A stretch of 64,000 nt of DNA, taken from assembly GCA_029215795.1 (NCBI GenBank), contig JARDYH010000003.1, positions 265,207,562 to 265,271,561 of the forward strand, read 5' to 3'. Positions 10,691 through 21,682 of this stretch are shown one piece after another; position 1 is the stretch's first letter, and every line of letters starts with the position of its first letter. The notes below the pieces were generated by a model, which was not told the origin of the DNA, searched no databases, and saw nothing but the letters and a program-made list of their open reading frames with translations. The position numbers and the translations under genes were made by a program. Source of the DNA: Anniella stebbinsi (lineage: Eukaryota > Chordata > Lepidosauria > Squamata > Anniellidae).

Positions 10691-10838
10691 TAGGGTGGCC
10701 ACTTACCCTACACCAAAAGGAGGAGACAAAAGAAGACACTGATTTGCACAGCATTTGCCTATGCTAATTGATATGCATATATGCAGATTTAGACATCATG
10801 GCTACCATTTCAATTGAAATACGATATCTCTCACCCTA
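10691..10838. mobile_element. MITE-like repeat, TAGGGTGGCC to CACCCTA
   Basis: The ends TAGGGTGGCCAC and CTCACCCTA resemble the hAT-like termini elsewhere. The interior (GACACTGATTTGCA, then TATGCTAAT) is shared with 40028-40165. I could not find matching flanking duplications. Confidence 0.5.
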
Positions 10839-10974
10839 GTGGTGATCTGTGTGCCTGGTCATTCTGCTGTCCAGGTGCTCACTGCAGCTGGGCAACTCTT
10901 TCCCTCCTTATGGTTCTTGATCTTTAAACCATCGTTGGATTGGAGGACCCTTCAGACATAGCACCCTTTCCTAG

Positions 10975-11045
10975 CCTGGTATTCTCCAGATGTGTTAGAC
11001 TACAACATCCATCAACCACAGCCAGCATGGTCACTGCAGGTTGGG
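10975..11045. repeat. Fragment of the interspersed CAGATGTGTTAGACTACAAC-type repeat
   Basis: It contains CTCCAGATGTGTTAGACTAC and CACAGCCAGCATGGTC, the same family as 3593-3805. Confidence 0.45.
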
Positions 11046-11279
11046 GAAGGCTGGGATAGTGGATGTCCTCAAATAGATGTCCCACTCACATTCATCACGG
11101 ATTCATCCTCATCGCAGGAAACAGAATGCAGAAACTGGAGTTGTCATCTCCGGGTGGGTTAAAGGGTTGAGCCAGGGCAAGGTCTGGTGGGTCAGTTCTG
11201 CGGCGCTGCAAAGCTTATCAGAATATAATCCAGTCTCTTTCTTCCCCGATCGACCCAAATGATCATGCGTGTGCTTGGC

Positions 11280-11465
11280 GCTTAGAAAAAATGTCAAAAT
11301 GGGAGATAAAATCATGCATGGTGTAGAGACCATGGAAGGTGAGACTTTTTTCCTCTCTCTTCCATAGCACATAGTTTAACTGTGGAATTCGCTACCACAA
11401 GATGTGGTGATGCCCACTAGTGAAGATGATTTTTAAAAAGCGTGAAATCACCTGGCTTTTTAGAG
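11280..11465 (+). mobile_element. CR1-like LINE fragment
   Basis: It matches the 31925-32408 copy through ATCATGCATGGTGTAGAG and CATAGTTTAACTGTGGAATT, then GCTACCACAAGATGTGGTGA. It encodes the decayed WNSLPQDVV-type C-terminal motif of the reverse transcriptase ORF. Confidence 0.65.
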
Positions 11466-11493
11466 CCCTGATACAGCTTACCTGACAAAACAT

Positions 11494-12172
11494 GACGTGC
11501 TACGGATGGGCGAATCTGTCAATATGGATTCCATTCAGTTTCTCATTTTTTCCCCCAACCTTAAGTTCGGTTCGGCCCGATTCTGCTGCATCCATGTACA
11601 AATTTCATTTCTAAAAGTCCTCATGAACATCGGTATGCATTTTCATGTCCACTTCTCCTAATATGCACATTTTGTTTGTGCGCATGTTTTTCCTCCCCTA
11701 AAGGGATTCATTGTTGTGCAGTTTTTCATGATCTACACATCTTTGCATTATTTTATTGATTTTATGGGAAACATTTCATGGCTGCCTTTCCGGGCAGAAG
11801 TCCTCGTATAAGGCGGCTTACAACAATAAAATACATAAAAACAGTTAATATATTAAAAGCAATAAAAACACAAATACAATAAACTAGCAATAAAAGCAGT
11901 AAAAGCCAACAATAAAACCCTATAATGATTTATTTCTCGGCATTGTTTTCACCATTCTACACAGTTTTCAATGCACATTTCCATTGCATATGCATTTTTG
12001 TGCACCTCCTGTCCCTTGATGTGCGGAGCTTTGTGTGCGTTATTTTTTTTCAGGGGAGGACGGAAGTGCAAAAATGAGAAAAGTGTGGATTTCAGTGGCC
12101 AACACTGATCTGGTCCACGCATCGGTTTGAGGGGTGCGAATCTGGATGGAACAAATTTCTCACTCATCCCTT
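11494..12172. mobile_element. Probable fold-back element with a LINE tail nested inside
   Basis: The left end is ACGGATGGGCGAATCTG, and the right end has GCGAATCTGG followed by CTCACTCATCCCT, an inverted counterpart of the start. The interior is rich in TGCACA/TTTGTGC motifs, as in 17824-18444. A retroposon tail (about 11745-11935, TGGCTGCCTTTCCGGGCAG, then AAGGCGGCTTACAACAATAA) interrupts it. Ends are approximate. Confidence 0.4.
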
Positions 12173-12974
12173 GATGTTGCTTGTTGCGTACATAAAAGAC
12201 TTGATACTTCGCAGCATTAGGAGAAGTTGAAGAGCTATCAGGAGATGTTAAAACACAAGAGAGCTTACCATGGCGCCATGGCTGTGGACTTCCTACCCTG
12301 GATTTAGGTCAAGCCAGCCCACGGAATTTGGAGGTTATTGTTTCCTCTGCTGCAATGTGTGTCTTGTAGCAAATGGGATAATTTCCAAGCTGATGCAGTG
12401 CGCAGCCTGAATAGTGTCCTGGTTGTTGTTGTTTTTTAATCTCTCCATCTCCCCTCCCCTTGAGTGGTAGAGTAGCCCAATAATATTCCTCCATCCATTT
12501 CCCTTGACTGGCTTCCTACCAGGCCTACTAGCCACACATTGCTTGTGTAATTATAAAATCAAAAGTGAAGATATGGCTTTCCAACTGTGCAGTAAGATAA
12601 AAACGGAGGGGGTGGGGGAAATATCAATACCAACGCGCAGAAAGGAAAAAAGGAAGGAAGGAAGAAGACAGCGAAAATAGCACAGGTCAACTTACGCTTC
12701 AACTGTGCACATAGCAAACTTTTCGGGTTGACAAGGACCGTCATTTCTGTGAAAGGTGCATGGCTGAAATGGCGCACATTTTAATAACCAGCTTTTACAT
12801 GACTTTCAGCTGCATGGATCACCAGGATCAGAAGCACCCAAATCCATGTCTGGGACGGCATTACATAGAACATGAGAAGAGCCCTGCATTTGCATGACTT
12901 TCAGTCACGTGAGTTCCTGCTGTCCTGCATTGGTTCCCATGAAGCTCTGGGAAAATGCACATCATAAGACTGGA
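12173..12974. other. Unassigned non-coding DNA
   Basis: No gene seen. A short CR1-like 3'-end scrap (AACATGAGAAGAGCCCTG) lies at about 12869-12888. Confidence 0.4.
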
Positions 12975-13722
12975 AGAATACAAATGCCAAGTTCTACACC
13001 TAGGGAAAAGAAACCAAATACCCAGTTACAAGATGGGGGATACTTGGCTCAGCAATACGACAAGCGAGAAGGATCTTGGAATTGTTGTAGATCACAAGCT
13101 GAGTTTGAGTCAACAATGTGAGGTGGCTGCAAAATAAGCAAATGCTATTTGGGGCTGTATTAATAGAAGTATAGCTTCCAAACCGTGTGAGGTACTGGTT
13201 CCCCTCTAGTCGGCACTGGTTAGGCCTCATCTTGAGCATTGCGTCCAGTTCTGGGCATCACACTTCAAGAAGGATGCAGACAAGCTGGAGCATGTTCAGA
13301 GGAGGACAACGAAGATGATCAGGGGTCTGGAAACAAAGCCCTATGAGGAAAGACTGAAAGAACTGGGCATGTTTAGCCTGGAGAAGAGATGATTGAGGGG
13401 ATACATGATAGCACTCTTCAAATACTTGAAAGGTTGTCACACAGAGGAGAGCCAAGATCTCTTCTCGATCATCCCAGAGTGCAGGACGCAGAATAATGGG
13501 CTCAAGTTACAGGAAGTCAGATTCTGACTGGACATCAGGAAAAACGTCCTGACTGTTAGAGCAGTATGACAATGGAACCAATGATCTAGGGAGGTCATGG
13601 GCTTTCTCACCCTAGAGGCATTCAAGATGCAGCTGGTATACATGAAGGTGGATTTCTGCAGGGGATTGGACTCGATGGCCTTATAGGCCCCTTCCAACTC
13701 TACTATTCTATGATTCTATGAC
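12975..13722 (+). mobile_element. CR1 LINE, 3' portion
   Basis: The translation includes KMGDTWLSNTTSEKDLGIVV and LSLSQQCEVAAK, the CR1 reverse transcriptase thumb region. Homologous blocks then continue to the CR1 3' end (CCTTCCAACTCTACTATTCT, then ATGATTCTATG octamers). Frameshifts and stops interrupt the frame, so it is inactive. Confidence 0.85.
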
Positions 13723-13840
13723 AAGTGGAGTAGCCCTGCTGGATCAGAACAAGTGCCTAGCTAGTCTACTTTCCTGTATCTCACAGTTGCCCATGCGAAG
13801 ACCATAAACAGGGCTTGAAGGACTCTCCCTTGTTGTTGCT
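13723..13840 (-). mobile_element. CR1-like LINE, 3' end fragment
   Basis: It contains GTAGCCCTGCTGGATCAGA, the reverse complement of the CR1-like 3' terminus, directly abutting the CR1 octamer tail of the previous element. Confidence 0.55.
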
Positions 13841-13984
13841 TCCCAACATTTGTATAGCACTTTCAATTGTTCAAAGTGCTTCCTATGATTGATCTTGTTG
13901 TAATTCCTTCAAAATCCCTAAGGCAAATCAGTATTAGTATGCTCTGTATTGTGGATGGGAGAGGGGGGCTGAGAGAGTGGGGGT

Positions 13985-14398
13985 TGACTAAGGGCCACCT
14001 GGGGGCTGCCAATCAGTGGTGGGTTGCCGCTGCGATGAGCTCAAACCCTGCACTTTTGATGCTGCAGGGTGGCAACGGCTAATCCCAATGGTGCAGCAAA
14101 ACTGTGGGGTTTATGGCACCGGGCCTGCCCCCTGTCCTCTGCCTGGGCAGACATTACTAGTCAGGGGCACTGTCCACCCAGCCATACCTCTGTCGTGGCC
14201 CTGGAACAAGGCTAGATGGCAGATATGCCGTACTCACTTCGCTCTGCAGAAAAAAAAGTCAGGGTAAGTCCCCAACTTTTTTCTTCGGAATTTAGAGGGA
14301 AAGCCCCATGGTGGCTACAAATCTGCGCTGCATCATTTAACTAACTCAGCGCAGATTCACAGCCACCACGGGGCTTTGGGCGCGTAGACAGTCCCTTA
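13985..14398. mobile_element. Fold-back element with a strong internal hairpin
   Basis: The outer ends ACTAAGGGCCA and CAGTCCCTTAGT are inverted. Within it, 14300-14330 (AAAGCCCCATGGTGGCTACA and onward) pairs with 14347-14377 (CAGCGCAGATTCACAGCCAC and onward) around a loop of about 16 bp. It is probably a MITE. No target duplication is evident. Confidence 0.5.
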
Positions 14399-14500
14399 GT
14401 GTGTTCATAGCAGAAGTGAGATTCAAACCCAGGACTTCTGCATGAGGAGGTTCAATTTGCACTTGGCATCCGAGATTTGCCCCTTTGGGTTTGAAAGAGA

Positions 14501-15052
14501 GATGTATCATGAGCAGTGCCCCTATGAGTAAAGGTTGCCACAACTGGGGGCACTTTAGTTTGGAAAAAAGCCGAGTAAGGGGGCCATGAAGGAAGTGTAC
14601 AAAAATGCACGGCATGTGGGGAAACTGAAAAGCACGATGTTTTTCTGCCTCCCTCATAATATTCAGACCCAATGAAGTCATCCAATGAGACTGACTGGTG
14701 GGAGATTCAGGACAGATAAAAGCAAGGACTTCTTCACAAAGAGTAGAACTATGGAACTCACTACCACAAGATGTAAGGATGGTCACCAACTTGAACGGCT
14801 TCAAAAGGAGATTGGACAAATCCATGAGGGAAGGGGCTATCCACAGCTACTAGTCCTGATGGGTACATATTACCTCAAAGGCCGCATTCTCCTCAATGCC
14901 AGTGGCTGGGGAACATGAGGCAGGTGCTATTTCACTCATATCTATTTTGTGGGCTTCCTCGTGGACATCTGATTGGTGCTGTGCAAAGCGGGATGCTGTA
15001 CGAGATAGGCCTTTGGTCTGATTCAGTAGGGCTCTTTTCGTGTTCTAAACAA
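14501..15052 (+). mobile_element. CR1-like LINE, 3' portion
   Basis: It is homologous to 31925-32408: GGTGGGAGATTCAGGACAG, TTCTTCACAAAGAG, TATGGAACTCACTACCACAA, and a 3' end GTCTGATTCAGTAGGGCTCT. The translated FF(T/H)K...MELTTTR region is the decayed C-terminus of the reverse transcriptase ORF. Confidence 0.7.
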
Positions 15053-15317
15053 TGTAGTCTCAAAGATGGTATTTCTTGTGATTCTGGTAATCCCCTCCAT
15101 TTGGCTCATCTTAAATAAATATTACTTCCTCGTTTTGTGCAGTGTTCTGATTTCAGTGGGATTCTGTGTGTATGTGTGTGTGTGTATAGATGGCTTGATG
15201 GATGGCTTAGATAGATACACACACACTTAGGAGAATACCCATCACCATGATCCTAAAGGCATGAAATGGAAATAAATACTAGATATCCCAAATGAATTGT
15301 GGAAAGCCAGCTCCAGT

Positions 15318-15395
15318 GAAATCATAGAATCATAGACTAGTTGAAATAAGGCCACTGCATCCAACACCCTGCTCAATGCAGGAATCCCCATTAAA
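15318..15395 (-). mobile_element. CR1 LINE, 3' tip
   Basis: It carries the reversed CR1 octamer end (ATCATAGAATCATAGA), then CCAACACCCTGCTCAATGCA. Confidence 0.75.
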
Positions 15396-16204
15396 GAATA
15401 ACAATCAATGGGATTTATATCCAAGTGTCATGTGTTATGGGGATCATGGTGAACATAGGCTCAGATTGAAATATCCTGGCTTGGTTTCTGGATCATCCTC
15501 CTGTTAGCACTGGAATGCAGTTTGGGAAATATCATTTGTGTAAGTTGGAAATGCCAAGCAAATCCAAGTTCTGCTTTGAAATCATCATTCAAAGCTTCCC
15601 CTTCTCCTTTTAATTAAAAGTCTGTTTGGTTTATTAAAACAGAATAAAACAGCACAAATTAGAAAGTTCTGAACTGTAATAATGAATTCCAAGGAGCCAC
15701 TGGGTTTAATTGTGCCAAATGAAAATCATCATAGAAGGTTTAGTGTGTCAAAGAAAACCCACAGTCTCTTCCCATAGCAAAACGGAATTGTTGCTGGTAA
15801 TTGAACGTGCTCTACTCCAAGGCAAGGTTCTGGAGGGTGGAACTAGTTATCACAAAGGATGTGGTTCCATTGTTTCTTTCTTCGTCACTGGAAATATAGC
15901 GTATCCCTAGGTGCGATCATTTCCCAGTACCAAAGTAACATCACCCACTAGCTCAGAAGTGTTGAACCTTTTTCAACCCAAGGATCGAATTCAACTTCAG
16001 AGCAGTTTTCAGTGGGCGTGTACCAATGGTGGGCAGAGTCAAAGGCATACGGAGTGGAGCCAAAATAGCGAAAAGGACAAATATGATTTAGCTTAAAGCT
16101 CTTCCTACTCGTAATGAAGTCTTGTGGGGCATTTCAATCTTTTAGCATGGAGAAAAAGCAGCTCAAAAAGCAGGCAGCTATCAAAAGCACGTATATTTAG
16201 TTTG
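15396..16204. other. Unassigned non-coding DNA
   Basis: Nothing recognisable beyond a possible CR1-like scrap near 15835-15870 (GGAACTAGTTATCACAAAGG). Confidence 0.4.
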
Positions 16205-16576
16205 GCACTGGGCATGTTTAGCCTTGAGAAGAGGAGATTGAGGGGAGATATGATAGCACTCTTCAAATACTTGAAGGGCTGTCGCACAGAGGAGGACCAA
16301 GATCTCTTTTCGATCATCCCAGAGTGCAGGATGCGGAATAATAAGCTCAAGTTACAGGAAGCCAGATTCTGGCTGGACATCAGGAAAAACTTCCTGACTG
16401 TTAGAGCAGTGCGACAATGGAACCAATGACCTAGGGAGGTCATGGGCTCTCCCACCCTAGAGGCCTTCAAGAGGCATCTGTCAGGGATGCTTTAAGGTGG
16501 ATTCCTGCCTTGAGCAGGGGGGTTGGACTTGATGGCCTTATAGACCCCTTCCAACTCTACTATTCTATGATTCTAA
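16205..16576 (+). mobile_element. CR1 LINE, 3' end
   Basis: It runs from TGGGCATGTTTAGCCTTGAG (the MFSLEKRRLRGDMIALFKYL frame) to the ATTCTATGATTCTA octamers. The reading frame is open for about 100 codons (16124-16429), then stops before the 3' UTR. It is younger-looking than most copies here. Confidence 0.85.
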
Positions 16577-17509
16577 ATGATCAACAGTCGGGGGAAAGAG
16601 GATGAAGGCAGAGGAAGGGAGCATATTCACCTGGGAACCCTGAACTGGGACCATAAGTGGGCAGGATTTGGTTGGCGAGCGTGAGGTCCAACACCCCTCT
16701 GTCTTGGAGAGGACATGCTAGAAAGGTTTCTTGTTCAGGCTGGGCCTGTGCTTGGGCAGTGATAGCCTTTCCTGGTTCTGACTCTTGGCCTGTCACCCTG
16801 TTTCATCTCCTGGGTCTGGCTCCTGGCCTTACCTTGTGGCCTGACCCTTGGCTTCCAGTTCCTGCCTCCCCCTATGGCTCATTAGTTCAACTAACCGTTG
16901 CGCTTCTGTTCAGGCATGTGTAGCTCAACACACGGAGTGACGCAGTTGAAGTCCCGCCATGGCCCCACTTTATTGGCTGTCAGTGGTGCAGGTGAGGTGG
17001 ACACATCCACTACCGTGACATTACATCACACATTGTGTTCAATTAGCAGTTACAAGGAGAGGGAGGAAAGTGGCGCAGAACGGCAGCAGCGCCATGGCTC
17101 TCATAATACCTAATTAGACCCTCTCTTCCATCTTTGGGCCCCATATAGCTACTGGAGGATGTGACACTTGTCATCTTCCTTGCTTTCTTCATGCCCCGAT
17201 GCTTTGTCCAGGTTCACCAAGCCTTTGCCGATTTCAATTCACCAAGCTGATGATTCTTTTTTTAATCGTGATAAATATCCATTTCCAGGCTGCTAATTCA
17301 TGTCTGTTTTTTTTAATTAACATATTGATGGGTCAAATTCCAGCTGTGCTGGTGTCTCCGAATCTGTACGTAGACCCCAGCACTAACTAGGGGCTGGATA
17401 TATTGGTGGCTTCCCCACTTCCCTTCTATGATCACGCACACCAGCCAGTAGAATGGTTACATTTCTGCTCTATCTACACTTATTCATTTACTGATGGATT
17501 TTTTTTCAC
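16577..17509. other. Unassigned non-coding DNA
   Basis: No repeat or gene recognised. Overlapping ORFs on both strands lack motifs. Confidence 0.4.
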
Positions 17510-17823
17510 CTGCCTTTCAGGGCATGCCTACCATGGCAGCTCACCCAGATATAAAGCAATAAAGGCATAATGAAATAACCCTACCCTACCCCCACACTTA
17601 AAACAGTAGCAGTTCAAAAGCCCAGAGTGCAGAACTGAAACAGATCTTCATCGCCAGAGTCTATCTACAAGCCAATTCTGATTGGGCTGTTCGTTCCTCT
17701 GTAGGGAGAGAATTCCAAAGATATAGAGCTACCACCAAAGAGGACCTGTCTCTGATATCCACGAGCTTAACACTGGCAGCTACAAAGCAAGGCCCACAAG
17801 GCCAACCTTAAGGCCCATGAAGG
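17510..17823 (-). mobile_element. L2-like LINE, 3' end, diverged
   Basis: On the minus strand the translation has a SLVVALYLWNSLPTEE-like motif, a relative of SVVAPQLWN. It is followed by a region ending at the CCTTTCAGGGCATGCC block typical of retroposon 3' ends. Confidence 0.5.
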
Positions 17824-18444
17824 TAGGGATGTTCATTGCCTCGGATATCCATTTCTTTTCTGCTTGATGGAATTCAGCAGTATTCCCAACTCAATTTGCA
17901 TTTGTGGGCCGGGCCATGGCTTTCCCCCTGAACTCTGGAAACTTTTTGTACATTGTTTGGATGAAATGTGTGCAAATTATGGCTGAAATTTGAACACATT
18001 GACGCAAAATGCAGGTGTAATTTGTGCAAGTCATAAAACACGGAAAATCCAACAACTGGCCCAATTTGCTGCAGATTAGAGATGCCGGAGAAATTAATCC
18101 GGAGGATGGAGTTCACCAAGCTTTCAGCAGCTAACCCTCCACCCCACCCCACCCCAGTGTTCAATTCGCCTGCCCTCACTTTGACTCGGGCCAGGTGTTG
18201 AATTTCCCATTTTCTTCTTCTGTAAATAGCAACTTGTGCAAATTACACCTTCAATTTGCATAATTTCCACAAATTGTAGCCACACTTTGTGCAAATTACA
18301 ACTGAAATCTGCACAAATTATGCAAGTTGCGCCCACTATTTGCCTAAGTTGCTATTCACAGAGGGGGGAAATGAGAGAACTTCCCAGATTTCGGGGACAA
18401 GCCCACAGCTCAGCTTGGCGGATTTCCCCCAATGGGCATCCCTA
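17824..18444. mobile_element. Fold-back MITE, YAGGGATGT family
   Basis: The left end TAGGGATGTTCATTG is mirrored by the right end AATGGGCATCCCTA. The interior has long complementary blocks built on TTTGTGCAAATTA/TAATTTGCACAAA motifs. The flanks (CATGAAGG and CTGCAGAC) do not match, so the target duplication is lost or the ends are recombined. Confidence 0.6.
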
Positions 18445-18684
18445 CTGCAGACCAAGTCAGGCCTTCCAGCAGTAAATGGACCAAAGTCCATTGGGCCGAA
18501 CCAAGGAAAGCTCATCAAGCTCCACTCCCCAAACAGAATCTTCCGACACCTTTACCTGCGGGTGTTACATTTCCCTGTAGTGAAATAGTTCACGCATGCA
18601 TGATCTGGATGTTGCTGCTTAGACGTGAGAACAGCTGAGCTTGCTTTATATGGAGTCAGAATTGGTCCATGTCCCTTGTGTGTT
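18445..18684. other. Unassigned non-coding DNA
   Basis: No gene or repeat recognised. Confidence 0.4.
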
Positions 18685-18860
18685 GTTCAAAGAATGGCCA
18701 TAGCTCAGTGGTCGAGGAGCAAGTACTTCGCATACAGAATGTCCCAGATTCAATCCCTGCCATTTCCAGATGAAAGCAGTTGATGGGAAAGATGAGGATC
18801 ATGGCCAGTCATGGTGGGCAACTTCTGGAGGTCCAGAGATCCATTTCCCTCCAGACATCA
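18685..18860 (+). mobile_element. tRNA-derived SINE
   Basis: The head GCCATAGCTCAGTGGTCGAG resembles an A box and CCCAGATTCAATCCCTGCC resembles a B box, about 45 bp apart as in tRNA-derived RNA polymerase III promoters. A non-tRNA body follows (GATGGGAAAGATGAGGATC). It is not a tRNA gene, because no cloverleaf with a proper acceptor stem forms. Confidence 0.65.
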
Positions 18861-19203
18861 TTTCCCAGGTTTTTTTTGTGTTTTTTTTATTGCTGCACCA
18901 CCCTGCCGCTGAATTTCAGTAGCAAAGCGTGGCTTGTTTTCTACTAAACAAAAGGGAAATCGATTCTTCAGAGGCAAATTTCTTTAGAGGCAAATTTGGT
19001 AGAGAGGGTGGAACCCCTCGCGAAAAGCCCAGGGAGCATGGGTAAGATGAAGTAATATTCTGGGCTGGTCTAAGGCAGCTTCTGACATTCCAATAAAATG
19101 GCTTTCCTCAGAATTCCTCTGATATTTCCCCTGAGGTGGAACCTACCCACCCTAAAATCTCCTTGCATTTCACTTTTGGATGCATTTCAGTAGCATCTTT
19201 TAT

Positions 19204-19435
19204 TTCCAGCCAGTGTGGTCTAGTAGTTAAAAAGTTGGACTGGAACTGGGAAGGTCCAGATTCAAAACCAGACGGCCATGAAACTCACTGGGTGACTTTG
19301 GGCCAATCATTGCCTCTCAGCCTAACCTACCTCAAAGGGTTGTAGTGAGTATAAAATGGAGAGGAGGAGGAGGAAAATCATGTAAGCCACCTTGGGTTCC
19401 TTGCAAGATGAAAAAGGGTGGGACATACCATTTTT
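19204..19435 (+). mobile_element. tRNA-derived SINE (Sauria-SINE-like)
   Basis: The head AGCCAGTGTGGTCTAGTAGT and the degenerate B box GGTCCAGATTCAAAACC fit a tRNA-derived SINE. They are followed by CTCACTGGGTGACTTTGGGC, CTAACCTACCTCAAAGGGTT and a 3' segment CCACCTTGGGTTCCTTG. This organisation is the one I recall for the squamate SINE widespread in lizards. The family name is from memory. Confidence 0.7.
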
Positions 19436-19627
19436 TCTACTTAAATGCTATTGCTTTTAATAGTGCTTTCTTTTCCATATCTTTTGTTACCTGCCTTAAG
19501 CTCTTAGAACTAAAATAATGCTATTTACGTTTGAGGCCATGGGCATGGGCTAAAAATGGATTATTACAGTTAAAAAGAAGTCATGGACAGATGTTGAAAT
19601 GCTCACACACCGGTGTTTATTTCCTAG
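19436..19627. other. Possible intron sequence upstream of the candidate exon
   Basis: Non-repetitive AT-rich DNA ending in a pyrimidine-rich tract and CCTAG at 19627, which could act as a 3' splice site. Confidence 0.3.
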
Positions 19628-19859
19628 CTGCTTTGCATATTTCTGGGACATTCAAGAAGAAGCCCCCTTTATGAGGGATTATAAAAAATGGAGCAATGAG
19701 CCTGTGAATGATAGTAACCAAACACAGACTCCCAATTACATGAAAAAAATTGACCATAATAACCACTTGTTGCAATCATTGTCTATTGGCAAAGAGCTTG
19801 AGCCCCTTGCAGAAGCTCTCGAAAGAGTAACTGAATTAAATAAACACATTAAAAAATAA
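19628..19859 (+). CDS. Candidate terminal coding exon of an unidentified host gene
   Basis: The splice acceptor GTGTTTATTTCCTAG ends at 19627. After one base completing a split codon, 76 sense codons run to a TAA stop at 19857-19859. The peptide starts CFAYFWDIQEEAPFMRDYKK and ends with a Glu/Lys-rich helix-like stretch (LAEALERVTELNKHIKK). Composition is mixed and protein-like, unlike the other ORFs here, which are repeat-derived or biased. No repeat family covers it. I do not recognise the protein. An alternative is a chance ORF or an old retrocopy fragment. The start of the open frame at 19599 lies in the presumed intron and is not a likely translation start. Confidence 0.4.
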
Positions 19860-20540
19860 TAATAAGCGTCTCTTTGTGTGCGTACGATCATACAACTGAA
19901 TGCGGTCACTTTAAAAAAGGAGAAGTTAAATTGGTGCTCTGAAGGGAAACTTACTAATCTGTGTAAAGTAGCTATTATGAAAATGTTTAGCCTTTTGAAT
20001 GTATTTCAGACAGCGGCTGCCGTGCCAAAGTTTTCAGCCAAAAATTCTCTAAGCAGATTTGTCAAAGGCTGAAGCCATAATCTGTAAAACAGACATTGGC
20101 ATAGAGATTAAAGATCAAGAGAATTATATAGGTTTTGTTACCATATGGCAAGATTCTGGTTTTCTTTCCAGCTTCCTTTTTTTAAAAAAAATGTTAATTT
20201 TTTAAAAGTATATTTATCTCCAGGCTGCTGTTCAGATCAGTGGATTTTCTCCCCTTCTTCTTTGAAACGCTTGAATTTCCTGCTGTACGACTGAGGGAAT
20301 GGAAAGTCTGCAGTTATTTCATTAATTTCGTAGGTGGAGCTTCAATCCTCCAACTAGTCACTCATGCATAAGACCCATTCATATCAATGGGATTTCCTGG
20401 AGTGCAACTCTGGCAGGATTCCACCCCTACACAGAAGGTGCTCAGGAAAAAAAACATCATGTAGTCTGTTTTTGATCCAGCTTCTGACACTTTCAAACAA
20501 ACAAAAAACAACCATCCTATACTTTGGAAACACCCTAAGA
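19860..20540. other. Possible 3' UTR or non-coding DNA
   Basis: No clear AATAAA signal appears close after the stop. A second ORF at 19878-20072 has no stop-free connection to the exon. The region is AT-rich and not an obvious repeat. Confidence 0.3.
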
Positions 20541-20665
20541 GTGCAATCCTATGCATGCTGAGATGGTAAAAAGCCCTACAATTCCCAGCATTCCCTGGCA
20601 CGGCTGGCCAGGGAATGCTGGGAGTTATAGGCCTTTTTGCCATCTCAGCATGCATAGGACTGCAC
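20541..20665. mobile_element. Near-perfect short palindrome (fold-back MITE)
   Basis: Two 58-bp arms (20541-20598 and 20608-20665) surround a 9-bp loop. The ends are GTGCAATCCTATGCATGCTG and its near complement. Few mismatches suggest a recent insertion or ongoing sequence exchange between the arms. Confidence 0.75.
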
Positions 20666-21353
20666 CTTAATGCTCTCAACTACTCAATTTTTCTCTATGA
20701 GACAACTATGACATTATTTCTTCTTGAAATTATAACCATTGAGTAGTTCTGGGCTAGTTCACACACCAGCTGGGGATGAAAGTGGTATACATGATGGGCT
20801 GGAGGCATGAGTATGTGCCTCCCTCCTTCAACTGTAGGAAAAAGACATTGTTCAGCCAGGCACATATATTCCCAAGATATACAGGGCTCCATTGTTTCCT
20901 CCATTATCAAAACTTCTTGGGGCAGGGACTTCTCCAGATCTGGTTTGTGAAGAGGTCTGCTAGTACAAACCATCAGCCATCGCTGCGGAGTGATCAAAGT
21001 TGGGTACGATGAGGAAATTCACACCCTTACTGGCAACCATTGGGAAGAGGGAGCAGAAGCAGGAAGACATCAGTCAGCCCTGTGCAAAGACATGGCTGCT
21101 GACTGGCTAGCCCACGCTGATGTAAGTTTGGGTGGCCAGCCAATCAGCAATCGTGTGCTTCTATGATGTTGATAGAGGAAATCCCTCCTCCCACCACCAC
21201 CACCTCCTCTCAACAGTAGCAAGGAGGGGAAGTCCCCTTCTGTCCCTCAACTGCTCTCCAGTAGCAGCCAGCTGTTGCTATTAGGGAGCCACTTTGCTGG
21301 CTGCCACTGGACCTGTCTTGCTCATTCATGTGCCATGCTCCATGTGCATTGAT
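20666..21353. other. Unassigned non-coding DNA
   Basis: No gene or repeat recognised. Confidence 0.4.
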
Positions 21354-21682
21354 TAGAGTGACCATATGCAAAGGAGGGCAAAGCTCCTGTATCTTTAACA
21401 GTTCCATAGAAAAGGGAATTTCAGCAGGTGTCATTTGTAGGCATGCAGCACCTGGTGAAATTCCCTCTCCATCACAACAGTTAACCCTGCAGGAACCCTG
21501 CCCTCTTTTGCATCTGGTCACTCTAGCTAAAGAGGGCAGGGCTCCTGCAGCTTTAAATGTTGTGATGAAGAGGGAATTTCCCCAGGTGCTGCATGCATAC
21601 AAATGACACCTGCTGAAATTCCCTTTTCTCTACAACTGTTAAAAGGCAGGAGCCCTGTCCTCCTTTTCATATGGCCACCCTA
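21354..21682. mobile_element. Fold-back hAT-like MITE (family A)
   Basis: Ends are TAGAGTGACC and GGCCACCCTA. Flanking octamers GCATTGAT and ACGTTGAT agree at 6 of 8 positions, consistent with an aged 8-bp duplication. The arms carry the AAAGGGAATTTCAGCAGGTG and CACCTGCTGAAATTCCCTTT pair. The centre has a relic GGTCACTCTA end. Confidence 0.75.

Noticed and set aside
18685..18760. Possible tRNA gene
   Set aside because: A and B box-like motifs are present, but the acceptor stem does not pair and a SINE body follows.
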